Program-made: the position numbers and the translations under genes | NCBI GenBank assembly: GCA_002732675.1 | Contig: NVRR01000004.1 | Location: 1-15,774 of the forward strand | Reading direction: 5' to 3' | Origin: Sneathiella sp. | Lineage (GTDB): Bacteria > Pseudomonadota > Alphaproteobacteria > Sneathiellales > Sneathiellaceae | DNA length: 15,774 nucleotides | Shown: positions 6,829 to 15,222 of the stretch, in pieces | How positions within the stretch are numbered: the stretch's first letter is position 1 | Layout of the letters: each line of letters starts with the position of its first letter | The notes under the pieces: model-generated | Databases searched by the model: none | What the model saw: the letters and a program-made list of their open reading frames with translations, nothing else | What the model was told of the DNA's origin: nothing

Positions 6829-8226
6829 GAGAAGTTTACCTGGGTTCATAATGCCGTCCGGGTCCAGCGCCTGTTTCAGACGATGCATCAGATCGATCTC
6901 GACGTCGGATTTATAATGGACCAGATCATCTGCCTTGAGGCGACCGATGCCATGCTCAGCGCTGATGCTCCCTCGCATGCTGACGGCAATGTCATGGACG
7001 GCGCGACTGATTTCTTCCCAGTGGCCTAAATAATCGGACTTGTCCATTTTCTCCGGCTGCAACGGATTATAATGCACGTTGCCGTCGCCGATATGCCCGA
7101 AGGCCACAGAGCGAAAGTCCGGGATAATTTTCGCGACAGCAATATCAGCTTCGCGGATGAAATCGGCGAAACGGGAAACCGGCACAGATATATCATGCTT
7201 GATGCTACCGCCTTCAGGCTTTTGCGCGCCGGAAATTTCCTCCCGTATCTGCCACAGTTTCTGCTGCTGTGCCTGACTTGCGGGCACAATGGCGTCGAGA
7301 ACAATCTCCTGCTCGAACCCGGCGGCAAGGATATTTTCCATCAACTCCTTTATGTTCTCAGTACTGCTGGAGGAGAGTTCAATAAGAAGATGCCAGTCAT
7401 ACCGCGCTGGCATTGGATCTGTGACACCAGGGACATGGCGGACAACCATATCAATGCAGATACGTGGGATAATTTCGATGGCCGTCACCTGATCACCACT
7501 CATTTGCCGCGCCAAACTCAGGAACGCTACCGCAGCGTCAACGGAGGGAATGGCAGCAAGCGCAACCTGTTGGTATTTTGAACGGGGATAGATTTTGACG
7601 ACGGCACGGGTCACGATCCCGAGGGTGCCCTCCGCGCCAATAAAAAGCTGTTTTAAATCATAGCCCGTATTGTCTTTCCGTAGCGCCGTCAGTCCATCCC
7701 ATATCCGTCCGTCCGGGAGGACAACTTCAAGGCCCAGCACCTGCTCGCGTGTATTACCGTAATGCAGCACCTGCACGCCACCGGCATTGGTGGAAATATT
7801 ACCGCCAATCTGACAGCTTCCCTCCGATCCGATCCGAAGTGGAAAAATACATTCCACGTCTTCGGCGGCGGCTTGCAGATTGGCGAGGATACATCCGGCG
7901 TCAACGGTCATCGTGCCATCCAGCGGATCAACATCGTGGATCCTGTTCATTCGGCTGAGTGACAGAACGATTTCGTCACCGCCCATAAACGGAATGGAAC
8001 CGCCGACAAGGCTCGTATTGCCGCCTTGTGGCACCAGTGATGTCTTGGTGGCCGCGCAGAGCCTGACAATCGCCGCGACCTCTTCCGTGGTCTTTGGTTG
8101 GACAACGGCGCGCGCCTTACCGACAAATTTATCGCGCCATTCAATAACAAACCCCTGCATGTCAGCCTCATCGAGAAGAATATGCTTCTCCCCAACGATG
8201 TCGGTCAATTTCTTGATCAGGTCCAA
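6820..8226 (-). CDS. FAD-linked D-2-hydroxyacid dehydrogenase (GlcD / D-2-hydroxyglutarate dehydrogenase family)
   Basis: This flavoprotein probably oxidises a D-2-hydroxyacid such as D-lactate, D-2-hydroxyglutarate or glycolate and passes electrons to a carrier. The 468-residue length is normal. The N-terminal FAD-binding (PCMH) half shows PQGGNTSLVGG (66-76), GGNISTNAGG (141-150), YGNTREQVLGLEVVLPDG (156-173) and FIGAEGTLGIVT (195-206). The C-terminal half has WQIREEIS (325-332), HIGDGNVHYN (378-387) with likely metal ligands H378 and H385, SAEHGIG (422-428) and DPDGIMNPGK (455-464). No iron-sulfur domain is fused and no GlcE or GlcF is nearby, which favours a single-chain enzyme. The start is TTG: a good ribosome site (AGAAGGA) lies eight or so bases upstream, and the first in-frame Met is residue 23. 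It begins 15 bases after the sua5 stop, so the two probably share a transcript. Substrate cannot be settled from sequence alone. Confidence 0.9.
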   Translation of the reverse strand: MDLIKKLTDIVGEKHILLDEADMQGFVIEWRDKFVGKARAVVQPKTTEEVAAIVRLCAATKTSLVPQGGNTSLVGGSIPFMGGDEIVLSLSRMNRIHDVDPLDGTMTVDAGCILANLQAAAEDVECIFPLRIGSEGSCQIGGNISTNAGGVQVLHYGNTREQVLGLEVVLPDGRIWDGLTALRKDNTGYDLKQLFIGAEGTLGIVTRAVVKIYPRSKYQQVALAAIPSVDAAVAFLSLARQMSGDQVTAIEIIPRICIDMVVRHVPGVTDPMPARYDWHLLIELSSSSTENIKELMENILAAGFEQEIVLDAIVPASQAQQQKLWQIREEISGAQKPEGGSIKHDISVPVSRFADFIREADIAVAKIIPDFRSVAFGHIGDGNVHYNPLQPEKMDKSDYLGHWEEISRAVHDIAVSMRGSISAEHGIGRLKADDLVHYKSDVEIDLMHRLKQALDPDGIMNPGKLLKK

Positions 8227-8241
8227 AAGTTTTTTCCTTCT

Positions 8242-9195
8242 CTAATCTCTAGGCGCGGCGGCCCGACGCAGGCGATCATTAATGGCGATACCCAGGCCGA
8301 TCTCGGGAATCGGGCCGACGGCAATGCGCGCCACCTTCCTTTCGTCCAGCAGATGCAGCGCCGCAAACAGCTGGGCTGCTGCCTCTGTCAGGTCGCCAGC
8401 TTTACTAAGATTGATATCAGCTAGTATATCCTGTTCTTGTCCAAATCCAAGAAAGGCTTCGCCCTCCTGCTTGTCGTGGGCATTCAGCCGGACGGGACAG
8501 CCCGGCGCATAATGGCTCAGCAGCATGCCCGGGCTCGATATAGCCCCATCATCGTCGTCATGATGCGCAAGAGGGCCAACGCAGGCTTCCAGCATATCGG
8601 TGGTAACACCGCCTGGACGCAACAGCATCGGTTTCTCTCCTTTAAACCCGACCACTGTACTTTCGACCCCGACTTTGCAGGGCCCGTCATCAATCACCCC
8701 GGCGATTTTGTCGTCGAGGCCTTCCAACACATGCTCTGCCGTGGTCGGACTGATACGGCCTGATGGATTGGCGCTCGGGCCCGCCAGCGGACAGCCGGAG
8801 GCTTCAAGGAAATCAAGCGCCAGCGGATGACCCGGAATCCGCACAGCCAAGGTGTTGAGCCCGGCACTTGCCAGCTTGGATATGGGGCAGTTGGGCTGCC
8901 GTGGCAGGACCAACGTCAACGCCCCCGGCCAGAAATGAGCGGCCAGCAATTCTGCCGTCTTGTTGAGCATCACGTAAGACCGGACAGCATCGAGTGAGGG
9001 CAGGTGAATAATCAGCGGGTTGAAGCTCGGCCGTCCTTTGGCGTCGAAAATAGCGGCAACCGCACGCTCGTCCAGCGCATTTGCGCCGAGGCCGTAGACC
9101 GTTTCGGTCGGAAAAGCCACAAGATCGCCGCTCTTTATATGCCGAGCAGCTTCTCGCAGGCCCGCTGCATTTGCTGGAAATTTTTTACTCTTCAT
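8242..9195 (-). CDS. sua5: L-threonylcarbamoyladenylate synthase, Sua5 type
   Basis: This enzyme makes threonylcarbamoyl-AMP from threonine, bicarbonate and ATP. That is the first step in forming the t6A base at position 37 of tRNAs that read ANN codons, and it is essential or nearly so in most bacteria. The YrdC domain shows LVAFPTETVYGLGANA near the N-terminus, KGRPSFNPLIIH (53-64), LAVRIPGHPLA, PSANPSGRISPT (140-151), GVESTVVGF (176-184) and LLRPGG. The linker motif SPGMLLSHYAP (221-231) and the extra C-terminal domain make it the longer Sua5 type, not the short TsaC type. I chose the ATG at 9195, which has a modest GCAGG upstream; an in-frame TTG at 9210 would add five residues (LDAGR). 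It is divergent from the acyl-CoA dehydrogenase gene, and the FAD oxidase follows closely. Confidence 0.93.
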   Translation of the reverse strand: MKSKKFPANAAGLREAARHIKSGDLVAFPTETVYGLGANALDERAVAAIFDAKGRPSFNPLIIHLPSLDAVRSYVMLNKTAELLAAHFWPGALTLVLPRQPNCPISKLASAGLNTLAVRIPGHPLALDFLEASGCPLAGPSANPSGRISPTTAEHVLEGLDDKIAGVIDDGPCKVGVESTVVGFKGEKPMLLRPGGVTTDMLEACVGPLAHHDDDDGAISSPGMLLSHYAPGCPVRLNAHDKQEGEAFLGFGQEQDILADINLSKAGDLTEAAAQLFAALHLLDERKVARIAVGPIPEIGLGIAINDRLRRAAAPRD

Positions 9196-9316
9196 TCTAC
9201 CTGCGTCCAACTTACTTCATATCCTGATGGCGTCGTCGCGAAAGGCTTTTTTATCTCTAGCGGATATGGCATAACCGTTAAATCATAAAAACAACCGCAA
9301 TGGGAAGGAAATCTCC

Positions 9317-11116
9317 ATGGGCGAATATATCGCACCGCTTAAAGATATGCGTTTTGTCTTGAACAATATTGTTGATATGGCGGCTTTATCTCAATTGGAG
9401 CTCTTCGCCCATGCGGAAAGTGATGTCGTCGACGCGGTTTTGGAGGAAGCCGGAAAATTCGCAACTAACGTGCTCTCTCCGCTGAACAGGCCAGGTGATT
9501 TGCAAGGCTCCCACGTCAAGGATGCCGTGGTGACGACGCCGGACGGCTGGGCTGAAGCCTATCAGCAATTTGTCGACGGCGGCTGGAACGGGATTTCGGC
9601 ACCAGAGAAATATGACGGTGGCGGTTTGCCGTGCGTTGTTGCATTGGCGACTGTGGAAATGTGGAATGCCGCCAATTTGTCTTTCTCGCTTTGTCCGCTG
9701 CTGACGCAGGGGGCGATCGAATCTTTATTGTCTCATGGGACAGAAGAACAACAGCAGACCTATTTGCGCAAACTTGTTACCGGCGAGTGGGCGGCGACCA
9801 TGAATTTGACAGAAGGCCATGCAGGGTCTGATGTTGGTGCCTTGCGGTCAAAAGCCGAGCCCGCAGGAGACGGTTCCTGGCGCATATCAGGGCAGAAGAT
9901 ATTCATCACGTATGGCGATCATGAAATGAGCGAGAATATCATTCATCTGGTGCTGGCACGGACACCCGGGGCGCCCGCTGGAACCCGCGGAATTTCGCTG
10001 TTTATCGTGCCAAAATATCTGATCAATGAAGATGGCTCTCTGGGCGCTCGCAATGATCTGAAATGTGTCTCTCTCGAAGAGAAAATTGGCATCCACGCGA
10101 GCCCGACTGCCGTTATGTCCTTTGGCGACGACGGCAACTGCATTGGCTATCTGCTGGGAGATGAGAATAAAGGCATGGCTTGTATGTTCACAATGATGAA
10201 CAGCGCCCGCCTCAATGTCGGCGTGCAGGGCTTGGCGGTTGCTGAGCGGGCCTATCAGCAAGCTGTCGAATATGCGCGGGATCGCAGGCAGGGACAGTCA
10301 CTGGGCATGCCGAAAGGGGAAATGGCGCCGATTATCCACCATGCCGACGTACGGCGGATGCTGATGACCATGAAGGCGAATATCGAAGCTATGCGCTGCC
10401 TGATTTACCTCAACGGCGAATGCCTCGACAAGGCGCATAATCACCCGGACGAAACGGTGCGCGAACAGAGCATGGGAATGGCGGAACTGCTAACGCCGCT
10501 TTCCAAGGCCTGGTCGACCGATCTGGCGGTGGAGCTTGCCTCAACCGCCGTGCAGATTCATGGCGGCATGGGGTTTGTTGAGGAAACGGGCGTTGGGCAA
10601 TATTACCGCGATGCCCGTATCCTACCGATTTATGAAGGCACCAACGGTATTCAGGCGCTTGACCTTGTTGGCCGTAAGCTCGGACTGAATGGGGGGGCTC
10701 CGGTCAAACAGCTGTTCTCTGATATTGATCAGACAGTTAAGGATCTTGCCGTGGCGGGTGATGATCTGACGGCGATGGCATTGCAGCTAAATCTCGGGAT
10801 TTCGGCGCTCAAAGACGCGACTGACTGGCTTTACACCAACGCACCCAATGACCCCAATGCTGCGCCAGCGGGGGCAACGCCGTATCTTCGGATGTTTGCA
10901 ACTGTTGTCGGTGCCTATCTGCTCGCGAAATCAGCGCTGAAAGCGAAGAAACTGATGGCGGCGGGGGATAGCGATACGGCGTTTCTCTCCGCCAAGGTCG
11001 TAACGGCGCGGTTTTTTGCGGCCCAAATATTACCACAAGCAACCGCCTTGTTAGGACCGGTGACAGAAGGGCCGGAAATGCTGTTCGCGCTGGATGAAGA
11101 GCAGCTCTCTGCCTGA
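9317..11116 (+). CDS. Acyl-CoA dehydrogenase, long (DmdC-like) subfamily
   Basis: This flavoenzyme introduces the alpha-beta double bond into an acyl-CoA, using FAD. At 599 residues it belongs to the long subgroup that includes 3-methylmercaptopropionyl-CoA dehydrogenase (DmdC) and several medium- to long-chain enzymes; standard members have about 380. Seen in order: an N-terminal extension beginning YIAPLKDMRFVL, MNLTEGHAGSDVG (162-174, flavin and substrate contact), AVQIHGGMGFVEE (411-423), and IYEGTNGIQALDLVGRKL (438-455) with the catalytic base E440. An extra C-terminal helical domain occupies about 460-599. The ribosome site GGAAGGAA at 9303-9310 fixes the start. The DmdC name is not safe, because the neighbouring hydratase-family protein does not look like DmdD. 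A 26-bp palindrome follows directly after the stop codon. I found no convincing promoter or second copy of that palindrome in the gap before this gene. Confidence 0.9.
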   Translation: MGEYIAPLKDMRFVLNNIVDMAALSQLELFAHAESDVVDAVLEEAGKFATNVLSPLNRPGDLQGSHVKDAVVTTPDGWAEAYQQFVDGGWNGISAPEKYDGGGLPCVVALATVEMWNAANLSFSLCPLLTQGAIESLLSHGTEEQQQTYLRKLVTGEWAATMNLTEGHAGSDVGALRSKAEPAGDGSWRISGQKIFITYGDHEMSENIIHLVLARTPGAPAGTRGISLFIVPKYLINEDGSLGARNDLKCVSLEEKIGIHASPTAVMSFGDDGNCIGYLLGDENKGMACMFTMMNSARLNVGVQGLAVAERAYQQAVEYARDRRQGQSLGMPKGEMAPIIHHADVRRMLMTMKANIEAMRCLIYLNGECLDKAHNHPDETVREQSMGMAELLTPLSKAWSTDLAVELASTAVQIHGGMGFVEETGVGQYYRDARILPIYEGTNGIQALDLVGRKLGLNGGAPVKQLFSDIDQTVKDLAVAGDDLTAMALQLNLGISALKDATDWLYTNAPNDPNAAPAGATPYLRMFATVVGAYLLAKSALKAKKLMAAGDSDTAFLSAKVVTARFFAAQILPQATALLGPVTEGPEMLFALDEEQLSA

Positions 11117-11118
11117 AT

Positions 11119-11144
11119 TATTGACGTTTACGTAAACGTCAATA
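11119..11144. promoter_or_regulatory. Perfect 26-bp palindrome, putative operator
   Basis: The left arm TATTGACGTTTAC is followed without a gap by its exact reverse complement. It starts two bases after the acyl-CoA dehydrogenase stop and lies about 55 bases before the MBL-hydrolase ATG. With no loop it is a poor RNA terminator but a good site for a dimeric DNA-binding protein. It covers the -35 and spacer of a promoter-like sequence, the position used by MerR-family regulators. From memory it resembles sites described for LiuR-type MerR regulators of acyl-CoA and branched-chain amino-acid catabolism in proteobacteria; that link is inference. Confidence 0.7.
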
Positions 11145-11150
11145 TAAAAT
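11121..11150 (+). promoter_or_regulatory. Putative promoter of the MBL / enoyl-CoA hydratase / SDR genes
   Basis: TTGACG (11121-11126) matches the -35 consensus in five of six bases. TAAAAT (11145-11150) matches the -10 consensus in five of six, with an 18-base spacer made up of palindrome sequence; TATAAA at 11143 would give 16. Transcription would begin near 11157 and leave a leader of about 40 bases. Spacers longer than 17 bases are typical where MerR-type activators act. Confidence 0.5.
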
Positions 11151-11157
11151 AGACCGC

Positions 11158-11176
11158 GCAGGGAGAACTGCCCTGC
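11158..11176 (+). other. Small hairpin in the leader of the MBL-hydrolase gene
   Basis: GCAGGG (11158-11163) pairs exactly with CCCTGC (11171-11176) around a 7-base loop AGAACTG. It would lie at the very start of the predicted transcript, about 14 bases before the ribosome site AAAGGGT. It might stabilise the 5' end of the message; no T-run follows, so it is not a terminator. Confidence 0.4.
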
Positions 11177-11198
11177 ACGGAAAAACAAAGGGTACATA

Positions 11199-12257
11199 AT
11201 GAAAAAACAAGAAATAGAATACCCGCTTGGCACACGACCTGAAGATGGGGAGGTCCTGGAGGTGAGGGACGGCATTCTCTGGGTTCGAATGCCAATCCCC
11301 ATAAAAGGCCTTGATTATATCAATCTATATCTGATCGAGGATGATGATGGCTGGACCATGATTGATTCTGGATTTAACTCCGATAAAATCAAAGAACTTT
11401 GGGAGAAAATTTTTTCTAAACACCTTAAAGGAAAGCCGCTTACGCGTTTAATTTGCACGCATTTTCATCCCGACCATATGGGGCTTGCCGGCTGGGTGAC
11501 AGAGCGCTGGAATATACCGCTCACCATGACTTTCGGCGAATGGACATTTGGCCGGATGCTCTATCTGGAAGCTGCGGAGGAGACCCCGGAACATGTTATC
11601 GATTTCTATCAAGCCGTCGGCTTTAGTGAGGAAACGCTGGCGCGGGTGAAATCGCGCGGTTTCAATCACTTCCACCGGGCAATGACACCGGTTCCAATGG
11701 GCTTTAATCGCATTGCCGATGGCAGTATTATTTCGATTGGTAAACGCGACTGGAAAATCATTGTTGGGTGCGGGCATAGCCCCGAACATGCTTGCCTTTA
11801 TTCTGCCGAAGACGGTCTTCTGATATCAGGGGATCAGGTTCTGCCGCGGATTACCCCTCATATCGGCGTCTATCCGGCGGAGCCACTGGCTAATCCCTTG
11901 AAACAATTTATACAATCTATTGATATATATAAGAATTTACCCGAAGATACGCTGGTTCTTCCGGCCCATAATGATGTGTTTTATGGCCTTCATAATCAGC
12001 TGGATTATTACCAGAGCCATCATATGGAACGACTAAACCGGTTAAAGAGTGCCTGCACGAAGCCACAATCGGCGATCGATTTGCTGCCGGTCCTGTTTGA
12101 CCGGGAACTCAGCCAATCTGATACAGGTCTCGCCATCTCGGAAGGACTGGCGCATTGCCATTATCTTGTTGATGAAGGTGAACTGGACAGGCAACGCGGG
12201 ACGGACGGTATTTGGCGATTTCAGCGGCAAAAGGCTATTCAGGCCGCCGTCGCCTAA
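11199..12257 (+). CDS. MBL-fold metallo-hydrolase with C-terminal winged-helix-like domain
   Basis: This is a metallo-beta-lactamase-fold hydrolase of 352 residues. The metal-binding set is complete: THFHPDHMG (87-95, ligands H88, H90, D92, H93), GCGHSPEHACLY (190-201, H193), GDQVLPR (211-217, D212) and PAHNDVF (255-261, H257). The residues after about 265 look like the extra C-terminal domain of the LACTB2-like group. There is no signal peptide, so it acts in the cytoplasm. The chemical substrate is unknown. Placed with an acyl-CoA dehydrogenase, a hydratase/isomerase and an SDR, it may cleave a CoA thioester or lactone intermediate, which is inference from context. Ribosome site AAAGGGT precedes the ATG. 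Glyoxalase II and true beta-lactamase are unlikely, given the insert between the first and second motifs. Confidence 0.85.
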   Translation: MKKQEIEYPLGTRPEDGEVLEVRDGILWVRMPIPIKGLDYINLYLIEDDDGWTMIDSGFNSDKIKELWEKIFSKHLKGKPLTRLICTHFHPDHMGLAGWVTERWNIPLTMTFGEWTFGRMLYLEAAEETPEHVIDFYQAVGFSEETLARVKSRGFNHFHRAMTPVPMGFNRIADGSIISIGKRDWKIIVGCGHSPEHACLYSAEDGLLISGDQVLPRITPHIGVYPAEPLANPLKQFIQSIDIYKNLPEDTLVLPAHNDVFYGLHNQLDYYQSHHMERLNRLKSACTKPQSAIDLLPVLFDRELSQSDTGLAISEGLAHCHYLVDEGELDRQRGTDGIWRFQRQKAIQAAVA

Positions 12258-12296
12258 TCGATCACTATATAAAAAAACAAGAAAAGGACAAAGATC

Positions 12297-13094
12297 ATGA
12301 CAGACCATCTATTGGTAGAGAAAACCGGCGCTATCGCCACATTGACCATGAACCGGCCAGAGGCCCGCAATGCGCTCTCTTTAGAGATGCGGGAGGCCTT
12401 ATTTCAGGCGATGACGGATATCGAAACTGACGACACTGTTCGCTGCGTCGTGATCAAGGGTGCTGGTGATCATTTTATGGCGGGCGGGGACGTTAAATCG
12501 TTTAATGACTATGTGAAAATGACACCTGATGTACGGCGGCAGACTTTTGAACGCCGCATTCATGGCCTGCATCCAACAATGTTTGCCCTGCGCCGGATGA
12601 ATAAGCCGGTAATTGCCAGTGTGCAGGGTGCGGCAGCCGGTTTCGGTCTCTCGTTAATGATGGCCTGCGATATGGTAATCGCCGCCGATGATGCATTTTT
12701 TACGCTTGCCTATATCAATATCGCTACTACGCCTGACGGTTCCGGGACTTTCACCCTGCCGCGAATTGTCGGTCTCAAGAAAGCCATGGAAATTGCCATG
12801 CTCGGCGATCGCTTCAGTGCGGAGAAGGCCGAAGCGATGGGATTGATCAATTTTGTGGTGCCGAAAGATGAGCTGGCGACGGAAACCACTAAATTGGCGG
12901 AGCGGCTGGCTAGTGGACCTACTCTGGCGATCGGGCGGACCAAGCAGCTTCTTAATGCGTCACTTGGCAATAGCTTGGAAAGTCAGCTTGCGATGGAGGC
13001 TGAAAATTTCGCGGCTTGCGCTGCCAGTAATGACTGGGTGGAAGGGGTGACGGCTTTCAAAGAAAAGAGGCGGCCCGAGTATAATGGTAATTAG
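12297..13094 (+). CDS. Enoyl-CoA hydratase/isomerase family protein
   Basis: This 265-residue crotonase-fold protein acts on an enoyl-CoA. The oxyanion-hole segments are present: HFMAGGDVKSF (59-69) and QGAAAGFGLSLMMACDM (110-126). In the catalytic region, FTLAYINIATTPDGSGTF (135-152), the position of the first hydratase glutamate (Glu144 of rat mitochondrial crotonase) is Y139. The second (rat Glu164) is retained as E165. D147 in PDG matches the aspartate used by PaaG-like enoyl-CoA isomerases. A double-bond isomerase is therefore at least as likely as a hydratase. The gene lies 39 bases after the MBL gene, with an AAAAGGA ribosome site, and 34 bases before the SDR gene, so the three form one operon. 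Confidence 0.88.
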   Translation: MTDHLLVEKTGAIATLTMNRPEARNALSLEMREALFQAMTDIETDDTVRCVVIKGAGDHFMAGGDVKSFNDYVKMTPDVRRQTFERRIHGLHPTMFALRRMNKPVIASVQGAAAGFGLSLMMACDMVIAADDAFFTLAYINIATTPDGSGTFTLPRIVGLKKAMEIAMLGDRFSAEKAEAMGLINFVVPKDELATETTKLAERLASGPTLAIGRTKQLLNASLGNSLESQLAMEAENFAACAASNDWVEGVTAFKEKRRPEYNGN

Positions 13095-13128
13095 ATTAAT
13101 AGAATCAAGCCGGTAATGGGAGAGATCA

Positions 13129-13953
13129 ATGGCAAACCTTAAAGGAAAGACGTTATTTATCACCGGCGCAAGCCGCGGTATTGGTCTTGCCATTGGCAAG
13201 CGTGCAGCGGCCGATGGTGCCAATGTGGTGATCGCGGCAAAAACCGCGGAGCCTCATGCTAAGCTTGCGGGAACCATTTACACAGCGGCCGAGGAAATCG
13301 AAGCTGCGGGCGGCAAAGCCCTTCCTCTGGTCGTTGATGTGCGCGATGAAGCGACGGTGGAGGCGGCCATGGAAAAGGCGGCGGATACATTTGGCGGGAT
13401 CGATATTCTTGTCAATAATGCGTCGGCCATCAGCCTGACGGGTACCTTACAGACCCCGATGAAACGTTATGATTTGATGCATCAGATCAATATTCGGGGA
13501 ACTTTTCTTTGTTCACAAAAAGCCATTCCGTACCTTAAAAAAGCGGATAATCCGCATGTCCTGAATTTGTCGCCCCCGCTTAATTTCGATACCCATTGGT
13601 TCTCGCCGCATGTGGCTTATAGCATGGCAAAATATGGGATGAGCCTGTGTGTGCTGGGGATGTCGGACGAGTTTAAACGGCACGGTATCGCCTTCAACGC
13701 ACTTTGGCCACGCACGGCCATTGCCACGGCGGCCATGGACTTGATCGGCGGCGGTGATGTCAGCCGGAAATGCCGCAAAGTCGAGATAATGTCCGATGCG
13801 GCCCATATTATCCTCACCAAGCCATCGCGTGAATTTACCGGAAATTTCTGCGTTGATGATGAGACGCTGGCGTCGGTCGGCGTAACGGATCTGTCGAAAT
13901 ATCGTTTCGACGGCGTTGGCGAAGAGGAACTTCTCCCCGACTTCTTTGTCTAA
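13129..13953 (+). CDS. Short-chain dehydrogenase/reductase, HSDL2-like
   Basis: This is an NAD(P)-dependent oxidoreductase of the classical SDR fold, 274 residues. The cofactor loop TGASRGIG is at 12-19, NNAS at 96-99, and the catalytic set is S148 (LNLSPPL), Y164 and K168 (AYSMAKYGMS). The run NVVIAAKTAEPHAKLAGTIY (32-51) and the ALWPRTAIATAA block (191-202) are typical of the group containing hydroxysteroid dehydrogenase-like protein 2 and bacterial citronellol-type SDRs. The sterol-carrier domain of eukaryotic HSDL2 is absent, as in bacterial relatives. In its operon it would most simply oxidise a hydroxyacyl-CoA or an alcohol intermediate, which is inference from context. The ribosome site is GGGAGA. 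It ends 12 bases from the convergent hemA stop, with no clear terminator between them. Confidence 0.9.
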   Translation: MANLKGKTLFITGASRGIGLAIGKRAAADGANVVIAAKTAEPHAKLAGTIYTAAEEIEAAGGKALPLVVDVRDEATVEAAMEKAADTFGGIDILVNNASAISLTGTLQTPMKRYDLMHQINIRGTFLCSQKAIPYLKKADNPHVLNLSPPLNFDTHWFSPHVAYSMAKYGMSLCVLGMSDEFKRHGIAFNALWPRTAIATAAMDLIGGGDVSRKCRKVEIMSDAAHIILTKPSREFTGNFCVDDETLASVGVTDLSKYRFDGVGEEELLPDFFV

Positions 13954-13965
13954 CCTGCTGTGATA

Positions 13966-15180
13966 TTAAGCTGCCTGGCGTAAATCCAGGCGGCTCCAGA
14001 CATCTTTAAGGGCCGAGACAAGCTCTGCCATCATGGCGTCGTTATGGAACGGTGTTGGCGTGATGCGTAACCGTTCCATGCCGCGCGGCACTGTTGGATA
14101 GTTGATCGGCTGAATATAGATGCCGTAATCGTCAAGCAGCATATCGCTCGCCTGTTTGCATAAATTTGCATCATAGACCATCAGCGGAACAATATGGGTG
14201 ACAGAGGGCAGGAGAGGCAGGTCGGCATCACGGAATAACTGTTTCAATGTCGCTGCGCGCTCCTGATGGGTTTCACGCTCCCATTGGCTGTTTTTTAGGT
14301 GCCGTACGCTGGCAAGGGCGCCCGCCGACATCACCGGTGAGAGTGTGGTCGTGAAGATAAAGCCCGTTGCGTAGGAGCGAATGGAATCGACGATATTCCG
14401 GGTCGACGTAATATAGCCACCGACAACCCCGAACGCCTTACCAAGAGTGCCTTCGATAATTGTAATGCGGTCCATCAGGCCTTCCCGTTCAGCAACGCCG
14501 CCGCCGCGAGGGCCATAGAGGCCAACCGCATGAACTTCATCAAGATAGGTCATGGCACCGTATTTGTCCGCAAGGTCGCAGAATTCCCTGATCGGTGAAA
14601 TATCGCCATCCATGGAATAAACAGATTCGAAGGCGATGATTTTGGGGCGCGACGGATCAATGGCTTTCAGTTTGTCTTCCAGATCACGAATATCATTATG
14701 GGCAAAAATATGCTTCTCACAGCCCGCATGCCGCACACCATCAATCATCGACGCGTGATTAAGCTCGTCGGACAGGATCACACATCCGGGCAACAATTTA
14801 CCCAATGTCGACAAGGTAGCGTCGTTTGATACAAAGCCGGACGTAAAGACAAGGGCCGCTTCCTTGGCGTGGAGGTCGGCAAGCTCTCGTTCCAGCTCAC
14901 AGATCATATGAGTATTGCCGGAAATATTACGGGTGCCGCCGGCGCCCGCGCCATATGTATCAGTGGCGTCCTTGATGGCGGCAAGGACATCGGGATGTTG
15001 GCCCATGCCAAGGTAATCGTTCGAGCACCAGATTGTGACATCCTGCTCATCACCATTTTCAAGAAACCGCGTTGCTTTGGGGAAATTGCCAGCATGGCGA
15101 CCAAGTTCCGTAAAGACGCGATAGCGCTTTTCGTCTTTTAAGGACTGGATGGCCTGCTCAAATATCTGATCATAATTCAT
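13966..15180 (-). CDS. hemA: 5-aminolevulinate synthase
   Basis: This enzyme condenses succinyl-CoA and glycine to 5-aminolevulinate, the first step of haem and other tetrapyrroles by the Shemin (C4) route. The route is characteristic of alphaproteobacteria and mitochondria. The 404-residue protein is complete: [10 protein letters not shown] (19-28), [13 protein letters not shown] (51-63), [14 protein letters not shown] (77-90), LNHASMIDG (140-148), [12 protein letters not shown] (212-223) and [14 protein letters not shown] (243-256). K248 is the pyridoxal-phosphate lysine, at the same number as in the Rhodobacter enzyme, and D214 and H217 are the cofactor contacts. No Cys-Pro haem-regulatory motif is present. 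The ATG at 15180 starts the usual [11 protein letters not shown] sequence. The upstream gap of 151 bases holds a 15-bp palindrome at a possible -35 region, so hemA likely has its own promoter. Confidence 0.96.
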   Translation of the reverse strand: MNYDQIFEQAIQSLKDEKRYRVFTELGRHAGNFPKATRFLENGDEQDVTIWCSNDYLGMGQHPDVLAAIKDATDTYGAGAGGTRNISGNTHMICELERELADLHAKEAALVFTSGFVSNDATLSTLGKLLPGCVILSDELNHASMIDGVRHAGCEKHIFAHNDIRDLEDKLKAIDPSRPKIIAFESVYSMDGDISPIREFCDLADKYGAMTYLDEVHAVGLYGPRGGGVAEREGLMDRITIIEGTLGKAFGVVGGYITSTRNIVDSIRSYATGFIFTTTLSPVMSAGALASVRHLKNSQWERETHQERAATLKQLFRDADLPLLPSVTHIVPLMVYDANLCKQASDMLLDDYGIYIQPINYPTVPRGMERLRITPTPFHNDAMMAELVSALKDVWSRLDLRQAA

Positions 15181-15222
15181 TGTTGGGTCCCCAGGATTCC
15201 CGCGAAATTCAACTCATATTCA

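Noticed and set aside
9317..13094. Assigning the dehydrogenase and crotonase as DmdC and DmdD of the DMSP demethylation pathway
   Set aside because: The dehydrogenase is only subfamily-level similar, the crotonase lacks one catalytic glutamate expected of DmdD, and there are no DmdA or DmdB genes in the window.
13973..13991. GCCTGG / CCAGGC hairpin at the end of hemA as a terminator for the convergent SDR and hemA genes
   Set aside because: It lies inside the hemA coding end, has only a 6-bp stem and has no T-run on either strand. It is not convincing as a terminator.
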